Shown piece by piece: positions 52,430-61,233 of a stretch of DNA of 64,000 nucleotides. The notes beneath the pieces were generated by a model. That model was not told where the DNA came from and ran no database searches. It saw only the letters and a program-made list of their open reading frames with translations. The DNA is from Bradyrhizobium sp. CCBAU 53340 (GTDB lineage: Bacteria; Pseudomonadota; Alphaproteobacteria; Rhizobiales; Xanthobacteraceae): the NCBI RefSeq assembly GCF_015291645.1, contig NZ_CP030056.1:62001-126000 (forward strand), written 5' to 3'. Made by a program: the position numbers and the translations under genes. The stretch's first letter is position 1; the number at the start of each line of letters is the position of its first letter.

Positions 52430-53722
52430 ATGATGCGGCTTGCCGAGATGAGCGCCGACGAACTTCAGCAGATGCTCCGCCACGTGAGGGCGGAATACGA
52501 TGCTATTCGCGCGCGCAAATTGAAGCTGAACATCGCGCGCGGGCGCCCGGGAGAAGAGCAGCTCGATCTGTCGAACGAACTGCTTTCGCTACCGAAACCC
52601 GATGATTGGATCACGGAAGCTGGGGACGATGCACGAAATTACGGGGGCGATCCGAAGGGACTTGTCGAACTCCGCCGCATATTCGCTCCCATCCTAGACG
52701 TTCCAGTGGAGCAAGTCGTGGTAGGAGGTAACTCCAGCCTTGCGATCATGCATGATGTAATTGTGTGGGCTCTTCTAAAGGGTGTGACAGCAATTGCGAC
52801 CCCTTGGATGAAACAGGGAAGAATCGCGTTCCTTAGCCCCGTGCCTGGTTATGAACTGCATCATAACATGTGCATCGAGTATGGCATCGATCTGATTCCG
52901 GTCCCTGTCACGCCCAAGGGGCCAGACATGAAGGTGGTGGAGCATCATGTGCGGGATCCACGTGTGAAGGGCATGTGGTGCGTGCCGACTTATGCCAATC
53001 CGACGGGCGAAATATGGTCCGATGAAGTAATTGATCGACTGGCTGCGATGGAGGCTGCGGCCACAGATTTTCGGCTCTTCTGGGACGATGCGTATGTCGT
53101 CCATCACTTAGCCGATAACAGCAAGCCAGCTAAACGGATCTTGCCTGCTTGCGCGGCCGCCGGGAATGCGGATCGACCGCTTATGTTCTGGTCTACCTCA
53201 AAGATTACCTTCGCCACAGCCGGTATCGGCTTCTTCGCAGCTTCTCCCGCGAACGTTCGTTGGTTTCTTGACTGCGCCAAGCGGCGTGGAGCTGGTCAAG
53301 ACAAGCTTAATCAACTTCGTCACGCGCGTTTCCTCAAGGACGCAGGGGGCGTGACACGACACATGAAAAGACACCGCGCTATTCTTGCTCCCAAGTTTTC
53401 CGCAGTGCTCCAAGCGTTCGAAAGACGTCTCGCAGGCAAAGGTGCTGCCGTCTGGACTCGGCCTGAGGGCGGTTATTTCATCAGCGTCGATACTATTGCA
53501 GGCGCAGCGCAACGAGCTGTCAGGCTGGCGGGCGACGCGGGAATCTCTCTCACTGCAGCAGGATCGACTTTTCCAAACGGGCATGATCCCAAGGACAGCA
53601 ATATCCGCATTGCGCCAAGTTTTGCATCGTTGGAAGACGTGCGGATTGCAGCTGAGGCAATTGCAATCTCAATTCTGCTGGCGGCAGTCGAGAAGCAGCT
53701 TGGCATCAATGACAATGACTGA
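52430..53722 (+). CDS. PLP-dependent aminotransferase (AspT/class I, PF12897-like)
   Basis: A 430-residue enzyme from the ATG at 52430 (an ATG three bases further on also fits). It resembles the Corynebacterium AspT-like subgroup of aspartate aminotransferases: NIARGRPGEEQLDLSNELL, RNYGGDPKGLVELRRIFAPIL, VGGNSSLAIMHDVIVWALL, VPTYANPTGEIWS, and FWDDAYVVHHL with the PLP-binding aspartate. The PLP lysine is K258 in STSKITFATAGIGFFA. It probably transaminates aspartate or a similar amino acid. It is the first gene of island B and differs in subclass from the aminotransferase at 276. Confidence 0.87.
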   Translation: MMRLAEMSADELQQMLRHVRAEYDAIRARKLKLNIARGRPGEEQLDLSNELLSLPKPDDWITEAGDDARNYGGDPKGLVELRRIFAPILDVPVEQVVVGGNSSLAIMHDVIVWALLKGVTAIATPWMKQGRIAFLSPVPGYELHHNMCIEYGIDLIPVPVTPKGPDMKVVEHHVRDPRVKGMWCVPTYANPTGEIWSDEVIDRLAAMEAAATDFRLFWDDAYVVHHLADNSKPAKRILPACAAAGNADRPLMFWSTSKITFATAGIGFFAASPANVRWFLDCAKRRGAGQDKLNQLRHARFLKDAGGVTRHMKRHRAILAPKFSAVLQAFERRLAGKGAAVWTRPEGGYFISVDTIAGAAQRAVRLAGDAGISLTAAGSTFPNGHDPKDSNIRIAPSFASLEDVRIAAEAIAISILLAAVEKQLGINDND

Positions 53723-53847
53723 AGTGAACACGCAGCACAACTCGTCTCAAGCCATTTGTCTTCTGACCCGTCACCTCAGCGGCCACCTCGCCATCGATTT
53801 TTCGTCCGCTTCGCCGGAGGCTATCGGCCACGCCCAGTGTCATGTTA

Positions 53848-53889
53848 TTGACAGGCAGCGCGACTGGATACAGTATAATTAATATGCAT
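53848..53889 (+). promoter_or_regulatory. promoter-like elements and dyad upstream of the lyase gene
   Basis: TTGACA (53848-53853) and TATAAT (53874-53879) are perfect sigma-70 boxes, but 20 bases apart, longer than ideal. The -10 box merges into an imperfect GTAT...ATAC dyad (53873-53891) containing ATATGCAT (53882-53889). It is a good candidate for the promoter and operator of the operon starting at 53965. Confidence 0.45.
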
Positions 53890-53964
53890 ACATCAGGCTT
53901 GCTTGGTTGTGTCGGTGGCCGGCAAACCGGCTCGTTCGGGCCCGAAGCTAAGGCAGATCCTTAA

Positions 53965-55470
53965 ATGGAAACCCACGCTCCGCAAACTTATCGCAGCGCC
54001 GCCAACCCCGGAGCGCGTTTGAAGCAAGTTCCTCTAGATTATCTTGACAACTACAAGTCTCGGTTCGATGCGATAACGGCTCCGCATATTCATGCGTTCG
54101 ACAAGGCCCATCTAGTTGCGCTAACCGAAGGGGGCGCAATTAAGCGTAAAATCGGACAGCAACTTCTAGCCGGCCTGCGACAGATGGAGGCAGAAGGTGT
54201 TCTAAATGTTCATTCTAAGATGAACTCGGGCCTGCACGCGGGCGAACGATATCTAACAAAGCTTTATGGCAGTGAAATTGGTGGGCAGATCGCCACCGGG
54301 CGCAGTTCGGGAGATCTGAATGCCGTTTCTCGAAGGAGGGCGTTTGCGGCTCAGATCTGTTCAGCCTTGGATGGCATGATGAAGCTGCGCCATTCTCTCA
54401 TAGAATTGGCGTCGAAACACATCGAGACCGTCATGGCGGGCAACACGCATGGCCAGCACGCCCAGCCAACAACACTGGCGCATTGGGCTCTGATGTTTGA
54501 ACTGGTCGCAGCCCGGCATCAGCAGCGATATCAAGAAGCTCATGCTCGCATCAATCAGTCGCCTGCTGGCGCTGCCATCATGACTGGGAGCGATTTTCCG
54601 ATCGATCGTCGGCGCTCGTCAGAGCTCCTCGGCTTCGATGGGCCCTTGCCCAACACTTTCGATGCGATCATCAGCCACGACATGGAGATCGAATATGCCG
54701 GTCTCATGGCAGGTTTAACGCATTCGCTCGCTCGCTTGGCCGATGATCTGCAGTTATGGTCGACATTTGAATATGGCTATGTCGAATTGCCGGATTATCT
54801 GTGTGGTACTAGCTCGATCATGCCGCAGAAGAAAAATCCTGATGGGCTGGAGGACATCAAGAGTTTGGCGACGCAAGCATCATCGGCCTTCCTGGCTGTA
54901 AGCATGTCCGAACGCGGACCTACTGGTTTTACCACCATGGAGCGGGTCAATACGGACAGTCAGCTCAAGGCCATTGGTGAAATGATTCCCGCACGACTGG
55001 ATACTCTGTCGCGCCTTGTGGGCGATGTGCGCTTTGATGTCGCGAGAATGAGCTATTTGGCGGGTGCCAACTGGTGCACCGCAACGGACCTTGCTGCGGC
55101 CATAGCGCGCGAGACTGCGTTGGGGTGGCGTAAAGCGCATGAATTGGTCGCCGGATTCGTGGCGCACTGTTTCAATTGCGGAATGATGCCAAACACGGTG
55201 ACAAGTGCCGACTTGGATGCAGCAGCAAATCAGCTCGGTTTTCCTGCACCAAGCCTTGACCCCCAACTGTTTCGGGAAAGCCTTAGTCCACTCGCTTTCG
55301 TTGGCCGACGTTCGACTTACGGCAGCCCGGCGCCCGCCAATGTGTGCGCGCAGATAAAGCTCGCTCGCGAGAGCCAGACCAGAGATGCGGAGCAGCAGGA
55401 AAAGCTGCGTTGTGTTCGCGAACGCGCCGCTAAAGCTCTTGATGAAGCCGTGAATGCCATCCTTGAGTAA
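53965..55470 (+). CDS. argininosuccinate lyase-like enzyme of the aspartase/fumarase superfamily
   Basis: A 501-residue lyase with the superfamily signature GTSSIMPQKKNPD at 281-293, containing the serine that acts as catalytic base, and NTHGQHAQPTTLAHWALMF and SGLHAGERYLTKLYGSEIGG in the other active-site regions. It is about 40 residues longer than normal ArgH and lies in a catabolic operon, not with arginine genes. The ArgH-like subgroup contains EDDS lyase, of about 500 residues, which splits N-substituted aspartates to fumarate. A lyase acting on an N-substituted aspartate or a similar opine is therefore plausible; true ArgH activity is less likely. Confidence 0.83.
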   Translation: METHAPQTYRSAANPGARLKQVPLDYLDNYKSRFDAITAPHIHAFDKAHLVALTEGGAIKRKIGQQLLAGLRQMEAEGVLNVHSKMNSGLHAGERYLTKLYGSEIGGQIATGRSSGDLNAVSRRRAFAAQICSALDGMMKLRHSLIELASKHIETVMAGNTHGQHAQPTTLAHWALMFELVAARHQQRYQEAHARINQSPAGAAIMTGSDFPIDRRRSSELLGFDGPLPNTFDAIISHDMEIEYAGLMAGLTHSLARLADDLQLWSTFEYGYVELPDYLCGTSSIMPQKKNPDGLEDIKSLATQASSAFLAVSMSERGPTGFTTMERVNTDSQLKAIGEMIPARLDTLSRLVGDVRFDVARMSYLAGANWCTATDLAAAIARETALGWRKAHELVAGFVAHCFNCGMMPNTVTSADLDAAANQLGFPAPSLDPQLFRESLSPLAFVGRRSTYGSPAPANVCAQIKLARESQTRDAEQQEKLRCVRERAAKALDEAVNAILE

Positions 55471-55675
55471 CATTGGGTGGTCGATATGTCCGGCCAGCAT
55501 CTATCGCAACATGATGATGTATCCAAAAGGGCCGCAATAGAATACATTGTGCTTGACTGTTATGGGCGTCGTGCTCATTGTCTCGCGATCGGCGCAAACG
55601 GCCCGGCGCAGTTTGATGCTGTCAGCCCCGTCTTCGGTTGCCGATTAGTTCGTTCTTCGGGAGACCGCGGCCTTC

Positions 55676-56089
55676 ATGGACCTGAAGCAGATCGAAGTTT
55701 TTTGCCGGAAGGCGGCTGAGCTCAATTTGCAGAAGATTGAGCTGAAAAGAGGGGACATTCGGCTGCTGCTGATCGCCGCCGCTGAAGTGACATCCGCTTT
55801 CACCAGCGCGCCGCTGTCACTGCAAAAAGCTGACAGTCTCGGTTCGAATCAAGAAGGTCATAAGATACGAGCTTTGACCGACGGAGTGTTTTATCGCTCG
55901 GATGTCCAGGGTGGTTCTCCTGCGGTTGAAGTAGGGCAGACAATCACCAAGGGGCAGATCGTTGCTGTCGTAGAGTCCATGAAAACACTGTTCCGTGTCG
56001 AAGCTGACAGAGCGGGGACGGTGCGAGCAATCCTACCCGACGACGGCCAGGTGGTTTGCGCGGGTGACACTCTTCTCGTTCTCGAGTGA
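55676..56089 (+). CDS. biotin carboxyl carrier protein (AccB-like), island B
   Basis: A 137-residue protein with the AccB N-terminal helix (MDLKQIEVFCRKAAELNLQKIELKRGDIRLLL) and a biotinyl domain. The biotin-accepting lysine is K103 in ESMKTLFRVEADRAGTV. It is therefore a normal carrier, shorter than AccB of E. coli (156). It is followed four bases later by a drastically shortened biotin carboxylase gene and then by a lysine-less BCCP-like gene. With no intact carboxylase at hand it would depend on biotin carboxylase from elsewhere, for instance that at 10158. Confidence 0.88.
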   Translation: MDLKQIEVFCRKAAELNLQKIELKRGDIRLLLIAAAEVTSAFTSAPLSLQKADSLGSNQEGHKIRALTDGVFYRSDVQGGSPAVEVGQTITKGQIVAVVESMKTLFRVEADRAGTVRAILPDDGQVVCAGDTLLVLE

Positions 56090-56093
56090 GCAA

Positions 56094-56264
56094 ATGTTTG
56101 ACAAGGTGCTGATCGCCAACCGTGGGGAAATAGCCGTTAGAATGGAGCGCGCCTGCGGTGCCATTGAAGCGTTCAAAGCCGGCAGCGCGGACATCCGGTT
56201 TCTGAAGAATTGGTTGGCCGCTGGGCTGAGGCTGAAGAGAGCCACTTCTGCGGTGGCATCATGA
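56094..56264 (+). pseudogene. accC: biotin carboxylase gene with a large internal deletion (56 codons left)
   Basis: The frame starts with MFDKVLIANRGEIAVRMERACGA, the unmistakable AccC N-terminus. It jumps at once to IEAFKAGSADIRFLKNWLA, which matches the C-terminal end of AccC (FxAGxxDIxFLxxWL in relatives). About 390 codons are missing, without loss of frame across the join. The start lies four bases after the BCCP stop, and the end overlaps the next gene by four bases (ATGA). The reading frame and its couplings survive, but the ATP-grasp and catalytic domains are gone. It may be a decayed gene or a retained leader-like peptide. Confidence 0.8.
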
Positions 56265-56665
56265 CGGGTCTTTGCGATTACATTCCGCAATTGACTGCCA
56301 TCATGAGGCGCCATGGCTTGATCCGGCTGGAATATGAGGAAGGCGGCGAGTTTATAAACATTGAGCTTGCGGCGACGACCGACGAGAAGGTGCGAGCGGC
56401 GCCGCCGGCTACGGCAAATATTGTTGTTCGCGCGGTTGGGCCGGGAAGATTCTTACCAAGGCATCCCGCGGCGGCTTCAGCGGCGGTGCCGATGGGCTCG
56501 TCTTTAAACTCGGATGATATCCTCGGCTACCTACAGGATGATTTGATTCTAATCCCGATCAGAACGCCGCAGCGGGGGCGGTTGGTCACAATTCTTATCG
56601 AAGAAGGCGCCGCGGTTAGTTACGGCGCGCCCTTGTTCGAGATCCTTCCGGTAGACGTGGAGTAG
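56261..56665 (+). CDS. BCCP-like protein lacking the biotinyl lysine, island B
   Basis: The ATG of the ATGA overlap gives 134 residues. The N-terminal part (DYIPQLTAIMRRHGLIRLEYEEGGEFINIELA) resembles the AccB helical region. The C-terminal barrel is recognisable (SSLNSDDILGYLQDDLILIPIRTPQRGRLVTILIEEG, then APLFEILP), but the EXMK hairpin is replaced by DDLI, so I96 occupies the lysine position and no biotin can be attached. This repeats the arrangement at 8949-9362, where a lysine-less protein accompanies a real BCCP. The frame is intact even though the carboxylase next to it is gone. Confidence 0.75.
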   Translation: MTGLCDYIPQLTAIMRRHGLIRLEYEEGGEFINIELAATTDEKVRAAPPATANIVVRAVGPGRFLPRHPAAASAAVPMGSSLNSDDILGYLQDDLILIPIRTPQRGRLVTILIEEGAAVSYGAPLFEILPVDVE

Positions 56666-56742
56666 GCGGCATCTACGAACGGCATCGGCGCACGGCGTTG
56701 GCATAGTATCACACCATCTACTCTACTCGGGCAGGTAGGAAA

Positions 56743-57906
56743 ATGAAATATGATGTCGCAATTATTGGGGGCGGAGCCATCGGTTCCGCGGCTGCCTATT
56801 TTCTCAAGCTCATGGCGCCGGCTTCAGATGTCATAGTGATAGAGCGCGATCCGACCTATGCGATAGCCTCGACGCCACGGGCGTCTGGTGGCGTCCGACG
56901 TCTTTTCGCGCTTTCCGAGAATATCCAGCTTTCAAATTTCTCAATCCCCTTCTTTGAGTCATTTCCGAAGACGATGGCGATCGAAGGCGTGGATGCCGAG
57001 ATCGGCTTTAAGAAAAATGGCTACCTCTTCATCGTGCCCCTTAGTGCGACGGGGATGTTGCGTCAAAATTACGACGCTCAACGAGATCAAGGTTGCAATG
57101 TCGTATGGCTGACGCCGGACGGTCTGAAAGAGAAATTCCCTTCGATGAACGTTTCGGACCTTGGCGCCGGCGTCCATTCTCCCGATGACGGCTGGCTGGA
57201 TCCGCATAGTGTGCTGATGGGTTTTCGTAAGAAATCGCAATCTCTCGGCGTCAAATATCTTGCCGACGATGTGGTGGGGATGGACCGCGCCGCTCATGCT
57301 GTAACGCATGCCCGAGTGGCATCCGGCGCTCAGATTGAAGCGGATCAATTCATCAATTGCGCAGGAGCGTGGGCAAAGGAAATCTGCAAGCAACTGGGGT
57401 TCGATGTTCCAATCACCCCGCTGCGGCGTTTCGAACATTACTTCGAAACGCAAGAACCCATCGAGCCGCTGCCTTACCTCAAAGACCCCGAAAGATTAGC
57501 TTTCCGTCCCGAAGGCGCCGGCTATTCAGGCGGTGTTCCGACGCTCGCGGAACCGCGGGGCTATAATTTCGAGGTCGACTACGACTATTTCGAATCAGTT
57601 GTGTGGCCAGCATTGGCGCACCGTTTCCCGCAGTTCGAACGGACGAAATGCCGTTCAACTTTGCCGGGTCTCTATGATCAGAACGACTTCGACGGCAATG
57701 TCATCATCGGGCCGGGGGCCGATGGTCTGGGCAATTTCCACATGCTGGCGGGCTTCTCAGGTCACGGCCTGATGCATGCGCCCGGCTGTGGTCTGGCGAT
57801 TTCCGAACTTATCCTGAAGGGACGATACGAAACGCTGGATTTAACTCGTTTCGGTTGGCAGCGACTGATCGACGACGCCCCTCTGCCCGAGCGCGGCATC
57901 ATATAG
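56743..57906 (+). CDS. FAD-dependent oxidoreductase, DAO family
   Basis: A 387-residue flavoenzyme with the dinucleotide motif YDVAIIGGGAIGSAAAYFL and an acidic end of strand 2 (IVIERD). The family's C-terminal parts FHMLAGFSGHGLMHAPGCGLAISELI and CRSTLPGLYDQNDFDGNVIIG are also present. It belongs to the D-amino-acid oxidase/sarcosine-oxidase-like group that oxidises amine bonds of amino acids or N-substituted amino acids. The ATG follows a GGCAGGTAGG ribosome site. It is the first of two such enzymes encoded here, which might form a pair or act in sequence on secondary amines made available by the lyase. Confidence 0.85.
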   Translation: MKYDVAIIGGGAIGSAAAYFLKLMAPASDVIVIERDPTYAIASTPRASGGVRRLFALSENIQLSNFSIPFFESFPKTMAIEGVDAEIGFKKNGYLFIVPLSATGMLRQNYDAQRDQGCNVVWLTPDGLKEKFPSMNVSDLGAGVHSPDDGWLDPHSVLMGFRKKSQSLGVKYLADDVVGMDRAAHAVTHARVASGAQIEADQFINCAGAWAKEICKQLGFDVPITPLRRFEHYFETQEPIEPLPYLKDPERLAFRPEGAGYSGGVPTLAEPRGYNFEVDYDYFESVVWPALAHRFPQFERTKCRSTLPGLYDQNDFDGNVIIGPGADGLGNFHMLAGFSGHGLMHAPGCGLAISELILKGRYETLDLTRFGWQRLIDDAPLPERGII

Positions 57907-58126
57907 TTTCAACGCTTTCCCCTGCCTGTGGGATTTGGGAGCTTTGCCTTCCAAGACCTTCCGATGTGACCGCGAGGCCGTTCTCCTTGAGGCGCCACGC
58001 GCCACGGACCGTGTGACCTCGAAACGGCGCTTTGGAACCCTTCCGTAAAACGCGATCGGCGATGCGAAATCAGTTGCGGTGTGGCAATATAAAATGTATC
58101 CAAAAACAATAGAAGGGATGCAAAAT
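57907..58126. other. gap between the two FAD oxidoreductase genes
   Basis: About 220 bases without a gene. No clear terminator or promoter; a GAAGGG ribosome site for the second oxidoreductase is near the right end. Under 300 bases but listed because it breaks an otherwise tight gene run. Confidence 0.35.
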
Positions 58127-59503
58127 ATGGCGAGCGTGAAAAGCGCCGAGGTCGCTATCATCGGGTCCGGTACGATTGGTATCGCGGTCGCCTACTATCT
58201 GGCCAAACACCACGGCATCACTGATATCGCGCTCATCGACCAAGGCCCTCCGATGGCCTTCACGTCCGCTCAGTCTGGCGAGAATTATCGAAATTGGTGG
58301 ACCCATCCACTGATGGTTCGTCTCTCTGATCGTTCCATCCAGCTCATGGAAGACATCGCGCGAGAGTCGGGCAATCGGCTGAACATGACTCGACGCGGAT
58401 ATGTCTTGGCGTCGCGAAAGACAGATGCCTCCGAGCTGATCGAGGGATTGCGCTTCAGCTTGGGTGCGGAATTCGATGAGCAGGTACGGATCCATGAGGG
58501 TACCACGAGCCGCAGTTATCAACGACCCGCAGACGCTGACTGGACGCTGGCGCCACGAGGCTTCGATCTGCTTCGCAATCCCGAGCTGATCCAATCGCTG
58601 TTTCCCAATTATGATCGCGACCTGCGAACAATCCTGCATGTACGCCAAGCCGGCGACATTTCGGGGCAGCAGATGGGAGCCTTCATGCTGGAATACACGG
58701 GCAGCGTCGGCGCGCACCGCATGCAGGGCATGGTCGACGGCATTAAGGCGGAGCGAGAAGGCGGGTTTACTATCGCTTTTAAGGACGAGGGGACCTCTAA
58801 GACTCTCCGAGCGGTCAAGCTAATTAACTGTGCGGGTCCCTTTGCGAACGACATTGCCGCCATGCTCGACGTCGAGTTGCCCCTATTCAATGTGATGCAG
58901 CAGAAAATCGCCTTCGAGGATGTTCACAAGGTCATTCCTCGGGACATGCCGTTTTCGATCGACCTCGATGATCAAATGATCAATTGGACGGAAGAAGAAG
59001 CTAGCCTGCTTCGGGCCAGTGCAGACACTGCCTGGCTCACACAACCAATGACCGGCGCAATTCATTGCCGTCCCGACGGAGGAGACGGCGGCAGCTGGCT
59101 ACGGCTCGGATGGGCCTACAACGAGAGGGCGCAGGTAAACGCGACCTGGGACGTTCCGCTGGACGACCGCTTTCCCGAAATTGTGCTTCGAGGGGCTTCG
59201 AGGCTCAACCCCGGACTCAGGACCTATATCGGACGGCTGACGCGCGGTCTGCATCATTATAGCGGCTGGTATACGCGGACCCACGACAATTGGCCGCTGG
59301 TCGGGCCCATGGGACCGGAAGGCTCCTATATGTGCGTCGGTCTTTCCGGCTTTGGCACGATGATGGCTTGCGCTGTCGGAGAGCAAACGGCCGCATGGGT
59401 TGCGGATAAGCCGTTGCCCGGATCGGCTGTCTTCACAATGGACAGGTTCACGGATCCTTCGTTGATCCCTGATCTGGGCTCGGTGGGCGCGGGGCTGCTT
59501 TGA
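58127..59503 (+). CDS. FAD-dependent oxidoreductase, DAO family, second copy
   Basis: The ATG at 58127, ten bases after GAAGGG, gives 458 residues; an in-frame ATG at 58118 is also possible. The N-terminus AEVAIIGSGTIGIAVAYYLAKHHG is a Rossmann-type FAD-binding motif. SAQSGENYRNWWTHPLMVRLSDRSIQLM and INCAGPFANDIAAML follow, and the C-terminal GLSGFGTMMACAVGEQTAAWV is typical of DAO proteins. It is longer than the neighbour by about 70 residues, with an inserted region in the middle. It probably oxidises an amino-acid-like secondary amine. It precedes the amidase by 71 bases. Confidence 0.83.
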   Translation: MASVKSAEVAIIGSGTIGIAVAYYLAKHHGITDIALIDQGPPMAFTSAQSGENYRNWWTHPLMVRLSDRSIQLMEDIARESGNRLNMTRRGYVLASRKTDASELIEGLRFSLGAEFDEQVRIHEGTTSRSYQRPADADWTLAPRGFDLLRNPELIQSLFPNYDRDLRTILHVRQAGDISGQQMGAFMLEYTGSVGAHRMQGMVDGIKAEREGGFTIAFKDEGTSKTLRAVKLINCAGPFANDIAAMLDVELPLFNVMQQKIAFEDVHKVIPRDMPFSIDLDDQMINWTEEEASLLRASADTAWLTQPMTGAIHCRPDGGDGGSWLRLGWAYNERAQVNATWDVPLDDRFPEIVLRGASRLNPGLRTYIGRLTRGLHHYSGWYTRTHDNWPLVGPMGPEGSYMCVGLSGFGTMMACAVGEQTAAWVADKPLPGSAVFTMDRFTDPSLIPDLGSVGAGLL

Positions 59504-59574
59504 TGTCTGCGCCCGACCGATTGATGCATTGCTTGAGAGATACGCGCCTAGCGTTGGACTAGTTGGGAACTCCG

Positions 59575-60993
59575 ATGAGTGACAGCCATACATTGCCCCT
59601 TGGTGACGTCGCGTTCGCTACGATCGGGGAGCTTTCGCGCGCATTGGCCACCAAGCAGGTCACGTCGCTCGAGATCACGGAGCGTTTTCTGGCGCGGATT
59701 GCGAAGTTCGACCCGCAGCTCCATGCCTTCGTCGCAATCTACGCGGATTCGGCTCGCGTAGCTGCCAAGACCGCCGATGCACGGCGTGCGGGCGGCAACG
59801 CTTTGCATATGCTGGACGGGATACCTTTCGCGGTCAAAGATCTATTTGATGTCAAGGGGAGACCGACCCGGGCCGGATCGCTTGCGACCGCATCGACCCC
59901 TGCGGAGAACACAGCCCACGCTGTTCAGCGCCTCCTCGATCGAGGAATGGTTCTCATCGGGAAAACGCACACCGTTGAATTCGCTTTTGGTGGTTGGGGG
60001 TGCAATCCCGTCTGCGGTACGCCGGTGAATCCCTGGGATACCTCGGTTGCGAGAGTACCCGGCGGATCATCCAGCGGATCGGGAGTCGCGGTCGCGGCGG
60101 GGCTCGTGCCGGTTGCGCTCGGGACCGATACCGGCGGCTCAATTCGTACCCCCGCATCGCTTTGTGGAATTGTTGGCCACAAGAGTACGCTCGGCTTGGT
60201 CGGCCGGGGCGGCGTCTTTCCATTGGCGCCGACATTTGACACTGTGGGTCCGTTGGCCCGCAGCATCCGGGATGCCGCGTTGGTACTCGATGCCTTGCAA
60301 GGGCGGGATCCCCAGGATCCCTCGACCTACGGAATTGGGCGCATAAATCCTCTTGGCGAGTTAACGGCTGGCGTCGAGGGCTTGATCTTGCGAGCGCCAA
60401 CTGACTCTCAGCTCAAATTCGTCGACCCCCGAATTATGGACCTTTTCCATAAGGCACTGGGCGACCTCAAGAGACTAGGCGCTCACATAGATGTGCGTCC
60501 CATGCCTCGGAGTCACGAAGAATATGCGGCTCACGCATCCGGTATCACGGGGACCGAAGGCTGGAATGGGCTATCGCAATACATCGAGGGGCTCGACAGT
60601 CGAGTTGATCGTTTGATAGCGCAGCGAATGCGCAAAAGCAGTGGCATCAGCGCGAGGGACTATTTCGGCCTGCTTACAACCCGCCGCGAAATGCAGGTGG
60701 AATTCGATCGTTATCTGGAAGGCGCAGCAGCGTTTCTCTTGCCCTCGGCTCCGATCGTGACTCCAGAGATCGAGGGGGCGCACGAGCAAACCGCACCTTT
60801 TGGTCTCCTCGCCCGTATAGCCAATCTAATGGACTTGGCCGCTATATCGATACCCATGGGGCTCGCAGCCCTTATGCCGGTAGGTCTGCAAATTACCGTC
60901 CGCCGTTTTGGTGATGCAACGGCCTTCCGGATTGCGCAAGCGTTTGACCGCGAACGAGGGGGCGCCGTAGCAATCCCTCCCGGATACATATGA
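59575..60993 (+). CDS. amidase signature family hydrolase
   Basis: The ATG at 59575 gives 472 residues; a TTG at 59563 is in frame but less likely. The catalytic Ser-cisSer-Lys triad of the amidase signature family is present: K88 in PFAVKDLFD, the serine-rich GGSSSGSG motif at 163-170, and nucleophile S189 in DTGGSIRTPASLCG. LDGIPFAVKDLFDVKG and AHEQTAPFGLLARIANL are also typical. It hydrolyses an amide to acid and ammonia, or a similar bond. Its position between the flavoenzymes and the ThDP decarboxylase suggests it removes an amide from a pathway intermediate. Confidence 0.88.
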   Translation: MSDSHTLPLGDVAFATIGELSRALATKQVTSLEITERFLARIAKFDPQLHAFVAIYADSARVAAKTADARRAGGNALHMLDGIPFAVKDLFDVKGRPTRAGSLATASTPAENTAHAVQRLLDRGMVLIGKTHTVEFAFGGWGCNPVCGTPVNPWDTSVARVPGGSSSGSGVAVAAGLVPVALGTDTGGSIRTPASLCGIVGHKSTLGLVGRGGVFPLAPTFDTVGPLARSIRDAALVLDALQGRDPQDPSTYGIGRINPLGELTAGVEGLILRAPTDSQLKFVDPRIMDLFHKALGDLKRLGAHIDVRPMPRSHEEYAAHASGITGTEGWNGLSQYIEGLDSRVDRLIAQRMRKSSGISARDYFGLLTTRREMQVEFDRYLEGAAAFLLPSAPIVTPEIEGAHEQTAPFGLLARIANLMDLAAISIPMGLAALMPVGLQITVRRFGDATAFRIAQAFDRERGGAVAIPPGYI

Positions 60994-61233
60994 AACCGTT
61001 CGCGATCCCCCCAATGACTTGTCGCAGACCGAGCCCTTTTGGGGGGCTTGCCGAGTTTCGGGCATTGTTCGTGGCTTTCTGAAAATGAGGATTCCATTCG
61101 GAAATTACGATTTCGTCACATTCAGGTTGACACGAATGTGCCGGAGGCCCTTTAATCGTATCCTAAATTAACGTCTCGGATACAAATTGGGCCGCGGGCC
61201 CTCGCTCCCATGGCGGCCGGCGAAAAGAGGACG
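60994..61233. promoter_or_regulatory. promoter region of the second ThDP operon
   Basis: TTGACA at 61127-61132 and TTTAAT at 61151-61156 are separated by 18 bases and lie about 80 bases before the ThDP gene, a good sigma-70-like candidate. An AGAGGA ribosome site is at about 61224-61230. A weak hairpin (AGCCC/GGGCT, 61032-61048) after the amidase could end the upstream transcript. Confidence 0.45.

Noticed and set aside
52003..52483. Minus-strand frames upstream of the island B aminotransferase that faintly recall transposase tails (LGKAVDYTL)
   Set aside because: The similarity is only a few residues long, no inverted repeats or catalytic motif are present, and I cannot tie it to an IS family.
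53965..55470. Annotation as housekeeping argininosuccinate lyase (argH)
   Set aside because: The operon has no other arginine gene, and the protein is longer than usual ArgH; only the superfamily is certain.
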